Assembly (NCBI RefSeq): GCF_002245535.1
Contig: NZ_NKCN01000005.1
Coordinates: 186,001-250,000 of the forward strand
Reading direction: 5' to 3'
DNA length: 64,000 nt
From: Mycobacterium lehmannii
Lineage (GTDB): Bacteria > Actinomycetota > Actinomycetes > Mycobacteriales > Mycobacteriaceae
Under the pieces are notes generated by a model. That model saw nothing but the letters and a program-made list of their open reading frames with translations, was not told the origin of the DNA and made no database searches. The position numbers and the translations under genes are program-made. Position 1 is the stretch's first letter; each line of letters begins with the position of its first letter. Shown here one piece after another: positions 18,037 to 29,231 of this stretch.

Positions 18037-18293
18037 GCCCTGTTACCCACCCTTCCCGCGAACGGCAAAACGCTAGCGTGCACCCTCGCGCAGCGCTTGC
18101 CGAAGCGGTATGAAAGTCACGACGACCGAGGTGCCGACGCCGCTGACGATCGCTTCGCGCGGCCGGGTGTAGGCGGCGTCACCTGGGCCGGTCCAGCGTG
18201 ACGTTGGGTGCGAAGTAGGACGAAATCGCAGGCAAATGCCACCTGAGCGGCTACTGTTCCGGGTGGCAACGAACTGAAACTGGGAGGATATGG

Positions 18294-18734
18294 ATGAGCG
18301 CCTATCAGACCGTCTTGGTTGGCACGGACGGATCGGACTCGTCGTTGCGCGCGGTCGAGAAAGCGGGTCAGATCGCCGGTGACGCCAAGCTGGTCATCGC
18401 CACGGCGTACTTCCCCCAGAACGAAGATCAGCGCGCGGCCGACGTGCTCAAGGACGAGGGCTACAAGATGTCCGGCAACGCGCCGATCTACGCGATCCTG
18501 CGCGAGGCGAAGGAACGCGCCCACCAGGCGGGTGCCACGAACGTCGAGGAGAAGGCCATCGTCGGCGCCCCCGTCGACGCGCTGGTCGAACTCGCCGAGG
18601 AGGTCAAGGCGGATCTGCTGGTCGTCGGTAACGTCGGCCTCTCCACAATCGCCGGCCGGTTGCTCGGTTCCGTTCCCGCCAACGTCGCACGCCGCTCCAA
18701 GAGCGACGTATTGATTGTGCACACCACGCCGTAA
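18294..18734 (+). CDS. Universal stress protein (Rv1636-like)
   Basis: 146 aa, a single USP domain of exactly the Rv1636 length. ATP-type nucleotide-binding motifs are VGTDGSDSS at residues 9-17 and the C-terminal [19 protein letters not shown] loop. Rv1636 binds cAMP more tightly than ATP and is thought to buffer cAMP in mycobacteria; that property is transferred here by similarity. A strong Shine-Dalgarno (GGGAGGA) lies 6 nt before the ATG. The last 131 bp overlap the antisense 3' end of the Lnt-like gene. Confidence 0.93.
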   Translation: MSAYQTVLVGTDGSDSSLRAVEKAGQIAGDAKLVIATAYFPQNEDQRAADVLKDEGYKMSGNAPIYAILREAKERAHQAGATNVEEKAIVGAPVDALVELAEEVKADLLVVGNVGLSTIAGRLLGSVPANVARRSKSDVLIVHTTP

Positions 18735-20139
18735 CCACCACCAGCGCCGCCACGATCGTCCAGCCGCCCCACCGCTGATAGAGGGTCGTCCGCGCGTCCA
18801 GCGGGACGTCAACGACAGTGACTCCCCACTCGGCGGCCGGCATCCATGCCAGCTGGCGGCCCCGGGCGTCGAACGCCGAACTGACCCCCGACAACGCGGC
18901 GTGAACCGCGGGACGGCCTGTTTCGACCGCGTGTACGGCGGGCATCGCCGCCAGCTGCGGTTGCGCCCAACTGCCTTGGTATGACGACGTCGAACTCTGG
19001 TAGACGAGCAACTCCGCTCCCCGTCGGACCGCTGCCCGCGCGAGGTCGGAGAACATCGTCTCGAAGCTGATCAGCGGTCCGATCGCGACGACGTCGGTGC
19101 GCAGGACGACGGGCCCTTGCCCGCGGCGGCGATCCTCGCCCGCGGCCTGGGTGTTGGATGTGGCCCAGCCGATCAGGGGCCGCAGCGGCACGTATTCCCC
19201 GAAGGGGACCAGGCGCGTCTTCGCGTATGAGCCCTGCACACCGTCCGGTCCGACCAGCACCGACGACTTGTAGATGCCGCCCGATGCTCCCCGGGCGTCG
19301 ACATTGACCAGCAGGTCCGCGCCGACGCGCCGCGAAAGGGCGGCGAGCCGCGCGGTGACGTCCGGGCGGGCCGCCAGGTCTACGCCCACACTGCTCTCGC
19401 CCCATACGACCAGGGCGAGTGGCTGCCCGGGCAGTTCCGAGGTCAGGGCCTCGCTCGCGGCCTGTCGCGCCGTGGATTCGGCGATGTCACCCGGTTGGAC
19501 GAGCGCGATGCGGACCGTCGGGCCGGACGTAGGGGTCGGCCCCCACCAAAACCAGGCCGGACCCACCGCCAGAAGAACCACCGCGAGCACCGCCGGTGCC
19601 GCCGAACGCCGCACCAGGGCCGCGACAACCGCGGTGTTGACCGCCACCAGCAGGAAGCTGACGAGCCACACGCCGCCCACCGCGGCGGGCGCCAGCGTGG
19701 CGGGTTGATTCCACTGCGATGCGCCGAGGACGGCCCACGGCCCGCCGAGCCGGTCCCACGATCGGACCGCTTCCGCGAGCACCCACAGGCTGGGCAGTAC
19801 CGCAACGGCGCTGACGCCTCGTGCGGCGGTGACGTCGCCGGAGAGCAGGCGGTGCGCCGCCCACCCGAAGGGCAGCCACAGCGCGCCGAGTCCGGCGGCG
19901 AGCACGAGCAGCGGGGGACCGGTACTCGGCCACAGCCAGTATTGGGTGACGCCGACGAACGCCGCCATCGCCAACCAGGCTCGCGCGGCGGACTGTCCAG
20001 CCGTCGGCGCCGCTCGGAGCACGAGCAGCAGCGGGACCAGCCCGATCCAGGCCAGCCACCACAGGGCAGGCGCCGGGAACGCAAGCGCGGGGAACGCGCC
20101 GGCGAGGACCGCCGACGCGTAGCCCCGCAGCGAGATCAG
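18604..20139 (-). CDS. Lnt-like apolipoprotein N-acyltransferase homologue with Cys-to-Ser nucleophile
   Basis: Up to 511 aa. Six or so N-terminal membrane helices are followed by a nitrilase domain and a C-terminal helix with a basic tail. Two residues of the Lnt triad are present: Glu in VVWGESSVG (codon 19396-19398) and Lys in [13 protein letters not shown]. The nucleophile Cys of the family CYE/CFE motif is Ser in [10 protein letters not shown] (codon 19066-19068). Thus it is either inactive as an N-acyltransferase or altered. Mycobacteria are known to have a second Lnt copy besides the Ppm1-linked one, and I recall a similar substitution in the BCG paralogue. The first in-frame ATG/GTG/TTG (20022) would cut off the first helix, so translation more likely begins at CTG 20139, overlapping the aldolase stop. 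Confidence 0.8.
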   Translation of the reverse strand: MISLRGYASAVLAGAFPALAFPAPALWWLAWIGLVPLLLVLRAAPTAGQSAARAWLAMAAFVGVTQYWLWPSTGPPLLVLAAGLGALWLPFGWAAHRLLSGDVTAARGVSAVAVLPSLWVLAEAVRSWDRLGGPWAVLGASQWNQPATLAPAAVGGVWLVSFLLVAVNTAVVAALVRRSAAPAVLAVVLLAVGPAWFWWGPTPTSGPTVRIALVQPGDIAESTARQAASEALTSELPGQPLALVVWGESSVGVDLAARPDVTARLAALSRRVGADLLVNVDARGASGGIYKSSVLVGPDGVQGSYAKTRLVPFGEYVPLRPLIGWATSNTQAAGEDRRRGQGPVVLRTDVVAIGPLISFETMFSDLARAAVRRGAELLVYQSSTSSYQGSWAQPQLAAMPAVHAVETGRPAVHAALSGVSSAFDARGRQLAWMPAAEWGVTVVDVPLDARTTLYQRWGGWTIVAALVVVTAWCAQSIRRSWSGVRRWRERNRATGRRLWRGRRYRRPADPP

Positions 20140-21017
20140 GTGCTCGACGCTTTAGCGATGCTCGCGATCGCCTGGTCGAGCGTGGAGTTGAACTCTTCGT
20201 CGCTCTGCTGGGCGGTCAGACCCTCGGTCAACGCGCGCGAGAAGCTCGCGATGACACCGATGTTGCGCGACAGCTTCTCGTTCGCCTCGTCGCGGCTGTA
20301 GCCGCCGGACAGCGCCACGACCCGCAGCACGTTCGGATGCTCGACCAGATCCTTGTACAGGTTGTCGGTGTCGGGCAGCGTGAGCTTGAGCATGACCTTC
20401 TTGTCGCCGAGCTTGCCGACACCGTCGAGCAGCGCGGCCTTGAGCTGCTCCTCGGCCTCGGCCTTCTTCGGGCTCTTGATGTCGACCTCGGGTTCGATGA
20501 TCGGCACCAGGCCCTTGGCGAGGACCTGCTCGGCGACCTCGAACTGCTGGGCGACGACCGCGTCCAGACCGGCGCCGGGCAGCTTGATGACCGAACGCTC
20601 CTTGGTGCCGAAGACCCCGTTCGCCGCGGCGCGGTCGAGCAGGTCGTCGAGGCCGGGCATCGGCTTCATCGTCTGCGCGCCGTCCTGCTCGTCGTTGAGA
20701 CCCTTGTCGATCTTGAGGAACGGAACGATGTTCTTGACGTTCCACAGGTAGTCGGCGGTCGGACGGCCCTCGATCTCGCGGTCCATCGTCTGCTCGAACA
20801 GGATGGTGCCCATGATGCGGTCGCCGTCGAAGGCGGGGCTGGTGATGATCCGGGTGCGCATCTCGTGCACGAGGTCGAACATCTGGTCGTCGCCGGAGTA
20901 GGCGTCCTCGGCGATCCCGTAGAGCTTCAGCGCCTTGGGGGTGCTGCCGCCGCTCTGGTCGAGTGCCGCGATGAACCCGGCGCCGCTCTGCGCCTTCTTC
21001 AACTGATCGGTGTTCAT
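20136..21017 (-). CDS. fda: Class I fructose-bisphosphate aldolase
   Basis: 293 aa from ATG 21017, with AGAAAGGGCAG as Shine-Dalgarno. It matches the bacterial class I aldolase family (Staphylococcus FdaB type): [18 protein letters not shown] near the start, FLKIDKGL (Schiff-base region), PIIEPEVDI and MLKLTLPD. It needs no metal and cleaves fructose 1,6-bisphosphate in glycolysis/gluconeogenesis. M. tuberculosis relies mainly on a class II enzyme (fba), so this copy adds a metal-independent route. A -10 hexamer TAGATT lies at 21048-21043. The stop overlaps the CTG proposed as start of the Lnt-like gene. Confidence 0.95.
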   Translation of the reverse strand: MNTDQLKKAQSGAGFIAALDQSGGSTPKALKLYGIAEDAYSGDDQMFDLVHEMRTRIITSPAFDGDRIMGTILFEQTMDREIEGRPTADYLWNVKNIVPFLKIDKGLNDEQDGAQTMKPMPGLDDLLDRAAANGVFGTKERSVIKLPGAGLDAVVAQQFEVAEQVLAKGLVPIIEPEVDIKSPKKAEAEEQLKAALLDGVGKLGDKKVMLKLTLPDTDNLYKDLVEHPNVLRVVALSGGYSRDEANEKLSRNIGVIASFSRALTEGLTAQQSDEEFNSTLDQAIASIAKASST

Positions 21018-21208
21018 GTCTGCCCTTTCTTCGTCACCAGGCAATCTATCGAAGTTCGCACGGCCGAGCGTCAGATGGCCGCTCAACGTCCGGTCACTAT
21101 CCCAAAAAGCGTTGAGAGTCGCGAAGTTGACGGTTTTCGCCGGGATCCACGTCATCTTTCCGACGCTCGGCGCGGGTGGTGGTGCGGATGACGCTGCGGC
21201 CCTCAGTG

Positions 21209-22069
21209 TCACCGCAAGATGCGGTCGAATTGCCTGATCGGATGAATTCCGTGCAGGTCGCGGTACGACGGCGGCTCGCGGTCTGCTGCGTCTTTGATGC
21301 CGTACTCCGTCGCCAGCTCCGCACCGATGAAGGTCTGGCCGCTCTTGTCCATCAGGTGTGGGTCGTTGAACAGTGCCCAGATCAGGTGTCCCGTGAACTC
21401 CGGCGTCTCGGTGTTGTCGAGCAGGTGAGCGAGCTTGTCGGGCGCGTTGCCGATCAGCTTCTTGAAGCGTTCGGTCAGCAGCACGCCCATCCAGATCGAC
21501 GCCGTCGCGATGCCGAAGTCCTTGAAGTCGACCGCCATGTCGGCAGCCATCTTGTCGGTGCCCGCTTTGTGAACGCCGTAGGCGGGGCCGAACACGTAGT
21601 GGGCCGCACCGGGCGCGGAGGTGAACACCACCAGCCCGCGCCGCCGCGCGAGCATCAGCGGGGCCGCGTACACGGTCGTGACGTAACTGCTGCGCAGGCC
21701 GACCTCGAGGGTGTCGATGACGTTGACGGGCTCTTCCCAGAACCGGGTTCGGCCCATCATCTCCTCGCGGATGATCACCGCGTTGTTCACCAGGATGTCC
21801 AGCCGGCCCTGTTCCCGTCTGATCCGCTCGAACAAGGCCTTCGTCTGCTCGTCGTCGGCATGGTCGACGCGGACGGCGATTCCGGTGCCGCCTGCGGCCG
21901 TGACGAGTTCGGCGGTCTCGTGGATCGTGCCGTCGAGCACGGACTGGCCTGCGCGCTCGGTGCGCCCGGTGACATACACCGTGCAGCCGTGGTTGCCCAG
22001 CGCGTGCGCGATCCCGCGTCCGGCACCGCGGCTGGCACCTGTGACGACCGCGATCGGCGCGTCTACCAA
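21209..22069 (-). CDS. Short-chain dehydrogenase/reductase
   Basis: 286 aa from TTG 22069. It has cofactor loop [21 protein letters not shown], and catalytic Ser...Tyr-x-x-x-Lys in [20 protein letters not shown]. The Arg in the second strand (VTGRTERAG) suggests NADP preference. It resembles DHRS1-like SDRs. The substrate cannot be read. The TTG start lies 4 nt before the stop of the upstream MBL hydrolase (TTGGTAG), so the pair is translationally coupled; longer frames upstream would run through that gene. Confidence 0.87.
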   Translation of the reverse strand: MVDAPIAVVTGASRGAGRGIAHALGNHGCTVYVTGRTERAGQSVLDGTIHETAELVTAAGGTGIAVRVDHADDEQTKALFERIRREQGRLDILVNNAVIIREEMMGRTRFWEEPVNVIDTLEVGLRSSYVTTVYAAPLMLARRRGLVVFTSAPGAAHYVFGPAYGVHKAGTDKMAADMAVDFKDFGIATASIWMGVLLTERFKKLIGNAPDKLAHLLDNTETPEFTGHLIWALFNDPHLMDKSGQTFIGAELATEYGIKDAADREPPSYRDLHGIHPIRQFDRILR

Positions 22070-22734
22070 CCGCGTTCTTTCCACTGGGCCAGATGCGGCC
22101 GTTCCGTGCCGAGCGTGGTGTCGTCGCCGTGGCCCGGGTAGACCACTGTCGAGTCGTCGTAGACGTCGAACACGCGGCGGGTCACATCGCCCAGCAACTG
22201 GTCGAAAGCCCCGTCCTCCCACGTCTTGCCGACACCGCCCGGGAACAGGCAGTCGCCGGTGAACAGGTGGGTGGCCTCGTCGGCGCCGTCGAGCGCGAGC
22301 GCCACCGAACCGGGGGTGTGGCCCTGCAGATGGATGACGTCGAAGGACAGCTCGCCGATGTCGACTGTGTCGCCGTGGGCGAGGATCCGATCGGGTCGGA
22401 CCGGCAGCGGTTCAGCGTCGAGTTGGTGCGCGGCCGTGGTCGCCCCGGTGACCTTGGCCACTTCCTCCAGCGCCTGCCAGTGGTCGAAGTGCTGGTGGCT
22501 CGTCACGATCAGCGCCAGTCTCGGCGCGTGCTTCTCGATCAGTTCGAGCAGGATCGGCGCGTCGTTGGCGGCGTCGATCAGCAGCGTTTCGCCGGTTCGG
22601 GAACACGTGACCAGGTAGGCGTTGTTGTCCATCGGGCCGACCGAGACCTTGACGATCGAGGCGCCTGGGAGCGTGCGCCGGGCCGCGGTTCCTGGCTCGA
22701 CGTGGCCGGTGTAGTTGTCGTCGACGACGGTCAT
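22063..22734 (-). CDS. MBL-fold metallohydrolase (Rv1637c-like)
   Basis: 223 aa from ATG 22734; a GTG three codons earlier is an alternative. The dinuclear metal motif is TSHQHFDHW (H-x-H-x-D-H), followed by [19 protein letters not shown] and YPGHGDDTT. This is the glyoxalase II-like branch of metallo-beta-lactamase hydrolases. It could hydrolyse a glutathione- or mycothiol-type thioester, but the substrate is a guess. It is divergent from uvrA, whose promoter lies in the 84 bp gap, and is coupled to the SDR downstream. Confidence 0.88.
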   Translation of the reverse strand: MTVVDDNYTGHVEPGTAARRTLPGASIVKVSVGPMDNNAYLVTCSRTGETLLIDAANDAPILLELIEKHAPRLALIVTSHQHFDHWQALEEVAKVTGATTAAHQLDAEPLPVRPDRILAHGDTVDIGELSFDVIHLQGHTPGSVALALDGADEATHLFTGDCLFPGGVGKTWEDGAFDQLLGDVTRRVFDVYDDSTVVYPGHGDDTTLGTERPHLAQWKERGW

Positions 22735-22764
22735 GTTCTTCACCGTATCCGCCTTGTCTGGGGC

Positions 22765-22787
22765 TTGTCGGTGGGTCCACATAGAGT
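22765..22787 (+). promoter_or_regulatory. uvrA promoter with perfect PafBC-type element
   Basis: TTGTCGGTG (22765-22773), 8 bp, then -10 TAGAGT (22782-22787). Both elements and the spacing match the RecA-NDp consensus exactly. A start at about 22794 gives a 25-nt leader with Shine-Dalgarno GGGAGGA before the GTG. Confidence 0.88.
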
Positions 22788-22818
22788 GGTTTTGAACTAT
22801 GTCTTCGGGAGGAACCGG

Positions 22819-25728
<2,910 letters not shown>

Positions 25729-25797
25729 CAGCCCGTCGAAACTGAGCTTGTGTTCGAGATTTCCGCGGCCATCTCGTGCAGATCTTCAGCTTCGGGG

Positions 25798-26955
25798 CTA
25801 AGCCTTCGACAGCGGCGACGGAAACCGCGGGCTGATCCGTACACCGTCGAGCCACTCGGTCAGCTGGTCGGCGCGCTCGCGCAGTCGGGTCTGTGCCGAG
25901 CGACCCACGTCCTCGAGCAGCCGCAGCTCGACCCGACCGGCATCGTCCTGACCCCAGGCCCCGACGATCCTGCCGTCGCACCATGCCGTGGGACCGCCGT
26001 TGCCGTTCCGGTCGAACACCTGCGCCCGGTGCGGTCCGAGGTACCAGTCGCGGTCGAACCAGCCCATCGTCGTGACGTCCAGTCCGGGCAGAAGTGCACA
26101 CCACGGTTCGGGTTCGGGTTCGGCGTCGACATCGTCGGGTAGGACGAAGCCCGGTGTGCCGTCGAGGTCGACCTCCACGGCGCCGATGTCGCGCAACGCC
26201 TCTCGCGCCCAGGTCAACGTGTTGCCGAACCACCACTTGATGTCGGTCACGGTGGCGGGGCCGAATGCGGAAAGCCAGCGGCGCACGACCTCGGAGCGGG
26301 CCGCCTGCGGGTCGGCGACACCGGCGGTGCCGATCCACTCGGCGGTGGCGACCCAACGGGGTCGCGACGTCGTCCACTTCCCGTCGTTGGGGCCGCGCAT
26401 GATGTCGCCGCGCACCGCCAGCACGGTCAGGACGCGCGGTGCCAACGGGGTCTTGCCGCCCCACCGCTTACCAGGGGCCGGATCCCACGACCCTGCCAAC
26501 TCCGGCAGCGCCTCGCGCAGATCCTTCGCACTCATCGCCCCATGCTCACTCAGATGCGTGAGGACCGCCGTGCGGGCCGCGTCGAGCCACGCGTCGCCAT
26601 CGGTGCAGACACCGGCCTTCTGCGCGTCGGCGATGAGCCGGCGACGCTCGGTGTCGGCGACCCGATCGCTTGCCGCGGACTGGATCAGCGGCATGTCGCC
26701 GGCGTGGACGGTCCACAGCGTCCTGCGCATCGCGAGATGTTTGACCAGCGAGCGCCGCTCGTAGAGTTCGGCGTCCAGATCGGCGACGCCGAACTCCGCC
26801 AGCCGTGCCCACAGCGACAGGTAGGGGGTCGCCGGATCGGTCGCATGCAGCCCGAGCACACCGTCGACGACGCCGCCGACGGAGTCCGCAGGCGCACAGA
26901 GGAAGTGCCGACGGGCCAGCCGCGCCCGCCGTTCGTCGGCCGTGAATCTGCGCAT
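25798..26955 (-). CDS. AlkZ/YcaQ-like winged-helix DNA glycosylase family protein (HTH_42)
   Basis: 385 aa from ATG 26955. It contains the tandem winged-helix architecture of HTH_42 (DUF1006): GVLGLHATDPATPYLSLWAR near residue 35, RTLWTVHAGD, AMSAKDLREALPEL, and the C-terminal barrel FDRDWYLGPHRAQVFDRNGN. AlkZ removes crosslinked or alkylated purines with a Gln-x-Gln motif. The equivalent tripeptide here is His-Ala-Thr, as in many actinobacterial members, so activity and substrate are uncertain. It is convergent with uvrA, 69 bp apart. Its promoter has the same PafBC-like geometry as uvrB. Confidence 0.8.
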   Translation of the reverse strand: MRRFTADERRARLARRHFLCAPADSVGGVVDGVLGLHATDPATPYLSLWARLAEFGVADLDAELYERRSLVKHLAMRRTLWTVHAGDMPLIQSAASDRVADTERRRLIADAQKAGVCTDGDAWLDAARTAVLTHLSEHGAMSAKDLREALPELAGSWDPAPGKRWGGKTPLAPRVLTVLAVRGDIMRGPNDGKWTTSRPRWVATAEWIGTAGVADPQAARSEVVRRWLSAFGPATVTDIKWWFGNTLTWAREALRDIGAVEVDLDGTPGFVLPDDVDAEPEPEPWCALLPGLDVTTMGWFDRDWYLGPHRAQVFDRNGNGGPTAWCDGRIVGAWGQDDAGRVELRLLEDVGRSAQTRLRERADQLTEWLDGVRISPRFPSPLSKA

Positions 26956-26964
26956 CGCCTGCGA

Positions 26965-26987
26965 ACCGTACCGGTGCGCGCCGACAG
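26965..26987 (-). promoter_or_regulatory. AlkZ-like gene promoter, PafBC-type
   Basis: Read on the minus strand: CTGTCGGCG (26987-26979), 8 bp, -10 TACGGT (26970-26965), then 9 nt to the ATG. The first element matches TTGTCRGTG at 7 of 9 positions and keeps TGTCGG. The -10-to-ATG distance equals that of uvrB. Confidence 0.5.
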
Positions 26988-27075
26988 AAGTTTGGGATCG
27001 GTAGCGACCGGTGCGGTTTTGACTTACCGCCATGACGGGCGCCATCGGGGCGACGTCCCAACGAAGGGTAGATCG

Positions 27076-27549
27076 ATGAATCGCGTTGTTGTGGGTCTGA
27101 TCGGACTGGTCGCCGGCGCCACAGTGCTGGTGGGCTGTTCGGACGACAAGGGAAGTGCCCCCGCGGCCAGCGCGGCGGGCGTGAGCAGCGGCGGCAGCAC
27201 GGAGGTGAAGGTCGACGGCAAGGATCTCGAGGGCCTGGACCTCAACACCGTCACCTGCGTGAAGCAGGGCGGTCGGATCAACGTCGCCAGCGGCGCGATC
27301 GGCGGCCAGCAGGGCCTGGGCATCGTGATGAGCGATGAGGCGAATCCGAGGGTGGAGTCGCTGGGCATGGTGGTCGACGGAAACGCCCTCGCGGTCAGCA
27401 ACACCATGGGAGCCAAGGTCGGTTCGGCCGAGGTGAAGGTCGACGGGGACACCTACACCATCACCGGCGAAGCGGCGGGAGCCGACATCTCGAACCCGAT
27501 GGCAGGGTCGATCACCAAGCCGTTCACCGTCAAGGTCAACTGCAGTTGA
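27076..27549 (+). CDS. LpqH (19 kDa antigen)-family lipoprotein
   Basis: 157 aa. The lipoprotein signal ends in lipobox LVGC (Cys about 21), followed by a Ser/Ala/Gly linker. The 19-kDa antigen fold carries two cysteines (VTCVKQGG and the terminal VNCS) likely to form a disulfide. The two VKVDG repeats and the ITGEAAGAD segment are typical of the MTB_19kDa family. LpqH-like proteins sit on the outer face of the membrane and signal through TLR2 in pathogens. This is a paralogue at a new site, not the Rv3763 locus. A strong hairpin terminator follows. Confidence 0.87.
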   Translation: MNRVVVGLIGLVAGATVLVGCSDDKGSAPAASAAGVSSGGSTEVKVDGKDLEGLDLNTVTCVKQGGRINVASGAIGGQQGLGIVMSDEANPRVESLGMVVDGNALAVSNTMGAKVGSAEVKVDGDTYTITGEAAGADISNPMAGSITKPFTVKVNCS

Positions 27550-27565
27550 GCGATCCACCTCCTGA

Positions 27566-27596
27566 AGCGGCGGGCGTGCCAGGCATGCCCGCCGCT
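27566..27596 (+). terminator. Intrinsic terminator after the LpqH-like gene
   Basis: AGCGGCGGGCGTGCC (27566-27580) pairs with GGCATGCCCGCCGCT (27582-27596) with a single G-T wobble, giving a 14-bp stem with a CAG loop. TTTCT (27596-27600) follows. It separates the lipoprotein from the TPR/CHAT module. Confidence 0.85.
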
Positions 27597-27599
27597 TTC

Positions 27600-27605
27600 T
27601 ATGAT
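27600..27605 (+). promoter_or_regulatory. Leaderless -10 for the TPR/CHAT operon
   Basis: TATGAT lies 6 nt before GTG 27612. This is the same TATGAT-N6-GTG layout as pheS in this window. It begins at the last base of the upstream terminator tail. Confidence 0.72.
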
Positions 27606-27611
27606 TGCGCG

Positions 27612-29231
27612 GTGGCGATCCCCACGGACCTCGAGCGTGCCCGTCACCTCGCGTTCGCCGCCAACGAGGAGGCGGCCAAGGATCTCCTGCTGTCTCTGGT
27701 GCCGCAGATCGAGCAGGCCGGCCGCGACGACTGGATGCTCGAGGTGTATGCGCTGCTCGGCGAGATCTATCTCGTCCGCACCGCATACAACGGCACCGAG
27801 GAATGCCTGAACCGGATGCGCGAATGCCTGGCCGTCTATTCGGCGATTCTCGCGGGTAACAAGCCCGAGGCCGCGGCACAGGTGACGATGTCGACGGCCG
27901 AGATCGAGCTGATGGTGCGCCGGTACTCGCGGCGCGCGCAGTTCCTGCAGACCGGGTTGGCCGCGGCGCACGGCGACCATGAGACCGCCGAGGCCGCATT
28001 GATCGCCCTGACCGACGACGAGCCGGTCGCCGAACTCGCCGCCGAACACCGATTTCTGGTCACCTACGCCGAGATCCTGTGTGCGGTCGCGCTGTGCGAC
28101 GACGACCTGCACGTGAAGTCGATCCCGTTGTGGGAGCGCGTGATCGACGTGATCGACCGTCCGGGTGACGGTGGCGAACACCACGATCACCTCCTCGTCC
28201 TGGGAGCCACCGGCTATGGCAGGTTCTGCGTCGAGACCGGCCGGCTCGTTGCGGCCGAGCCCTGGCTGCGGCGGGCGGGGGCGCGCGCGGAGGCGCGTGG
28301 GTGGAGGCTCGCAGTGGCGCGCACCCAACTCGAACGTGCGACGGCGGCGTGGTCGGCGGGGGACCGGCCGCAGGCGCAGACATTGGTCCACGAGGCATAT
28401 CCCGCTATCGCCGAACATCTTCGCGCACACGATGTCTCGCGGTGCTGGTTGTACTTCGGGCTGATCAGCATCTCCGTGAACGCGCTCGACGACGCCGACG
28501 AACGACTCGGTCATGCCGAACGGCACTGGCGTGAGATCGAGAAGCCGCTGCACATCCACCGGATCCTGTTGCAGCGCAGCTGGGTCGACATCTTCCGGAA
28601 GGACTTCGCCGCAGCACTCGAGCGCGTCGGACAGGCGCGTGAACTGCTGGACGCGTGGCCCCGCCACAGCTGGCTGCAGTACGCCCGCCTCGACGACCAG
28701 CTCGGCAACATCTGGCGGGCCGACGCACTGGCCGATCCCGTTCACGCGGCGGAGAAGCTCCAGAAGGCCGCTGAACTCAAACTCCCCGCCGCGATGGCCG
28801 TCGACTCGGTGCGGTACGCGATCCCCAATGCCGACGCCCGGATGCGTTGGGCCACCTACGTTTCCGCTCCGATCCTCGCTGGCGCATTCGCTGTCGCATG
28901 GGAGTGGGGTAACACCAAACTGCTCAGCGAGCTCATCGAATACCACAGCGCGCGCGGAACCTTCACCGCCGAACCCGCCTCCGCCGACACCATGGATTGG
29001 GCGGGCACCGCGACGGCGGCCGTACCCGTGGAGTCCGCCGACGAGTACGCGCTGGTCGCCGCCGGGCCGATGGTCACCGCGAGCGCGTCGCTGACCAGAC
29101 TCGGACCGTTGCCGCCGCTGGTGATGGACCCGGCCACCGCGCCGATCATCGGTCGTTACCGCGCCCTGGCGGCCGAGCGGTACGGCCGCGACGTGACCGC
29201 GGACGAGCCCGCGTGGTGCACGTGGCCCTGA
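27612..29231 (+). CDS. TPR-like helical repeat protein, partner of CHAT protease
   Basis: 539 aa from GTG 27612, chosen because TATGAT sits 6 nt upstream; an ATG at 27585 lies inside a terminator hairpin. The protein is almost all paired helices. TPR-like units include GRFCVETGRLVAAEPWLRRA, ERATAAWSAGDRPQAQTLVH and FRKDFAAALERVGQARELL. The last 110 residues (YVSAPILAGAFAVAWEWGN, then a Pro-rich stretch ending PAWCTWP) resemble the linker that joins TPRs to CHAT domains in single-chain actinobacterial proteins. It overlaps the CHAT gene by 10 bp. Likely role: sensing or scaffold arm that controls the protease. No M. tuberculosis counterpart lies at this locus. Confidence 0.72.
   Translation: MAIPTDLERARHLAFAANEEAAKDLLLSLVPQIEQAGRDDWMLEVYALLGEIYLVRTAYNGTEECLNRMRECLAVYSAILAGNKPEAAAQVTMSTAEIELMVRRYSRRAQFLQTGLAAAHGDHETAEAALIALTDDEPVAELAAEHRFLVTYAEILCAVALCDDDLHVKSIPLWERVIDVIDRPGDGGEHHDHLLVLGATGYGRFCVETGRLVAAEPWLRRAGARAEARGWRLAVARTQLERATAAWSAGDRPQAQTLVHEAYPAIAEHLRAHDVSRCWLYFGLISISVNALDDADERLGHAERHWREIEKPLHIHRILLQRSWVDIFRKDFAAALERVGQARELLDAWPRHSWLQYARLDDQLGNIWRADALADPVHAAEKLQKAAELKLPAAMAVDSVRYAIPNADARMRWATYVSAPILAGAFAVAWEWGNTKLLSELIEYHSARGTFTAEPASADTMDWAGTATAAVPVESADEYALVAAGPMVTASASLTRLGPLPPLVMDPATAPIIGRYRALAAERYGRDVTADEPAWCTWP

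Noticed and set aside
22093..22818. 5' extension of the uvrA frame over the MBL gene
   Set aside because: It would be antisense to a clear metallo-hydrolase; GTG 22819 has a Shine-Dalgarno and the true UvrA N-terminus.
27546..27611. TTG 27546 or ATG 27585 as start of the TPR protein
   Set aside because: Both precede or lie in the terminator hairpin; TATGAT 6 nt before GTG 27612 points to the leaderless start.
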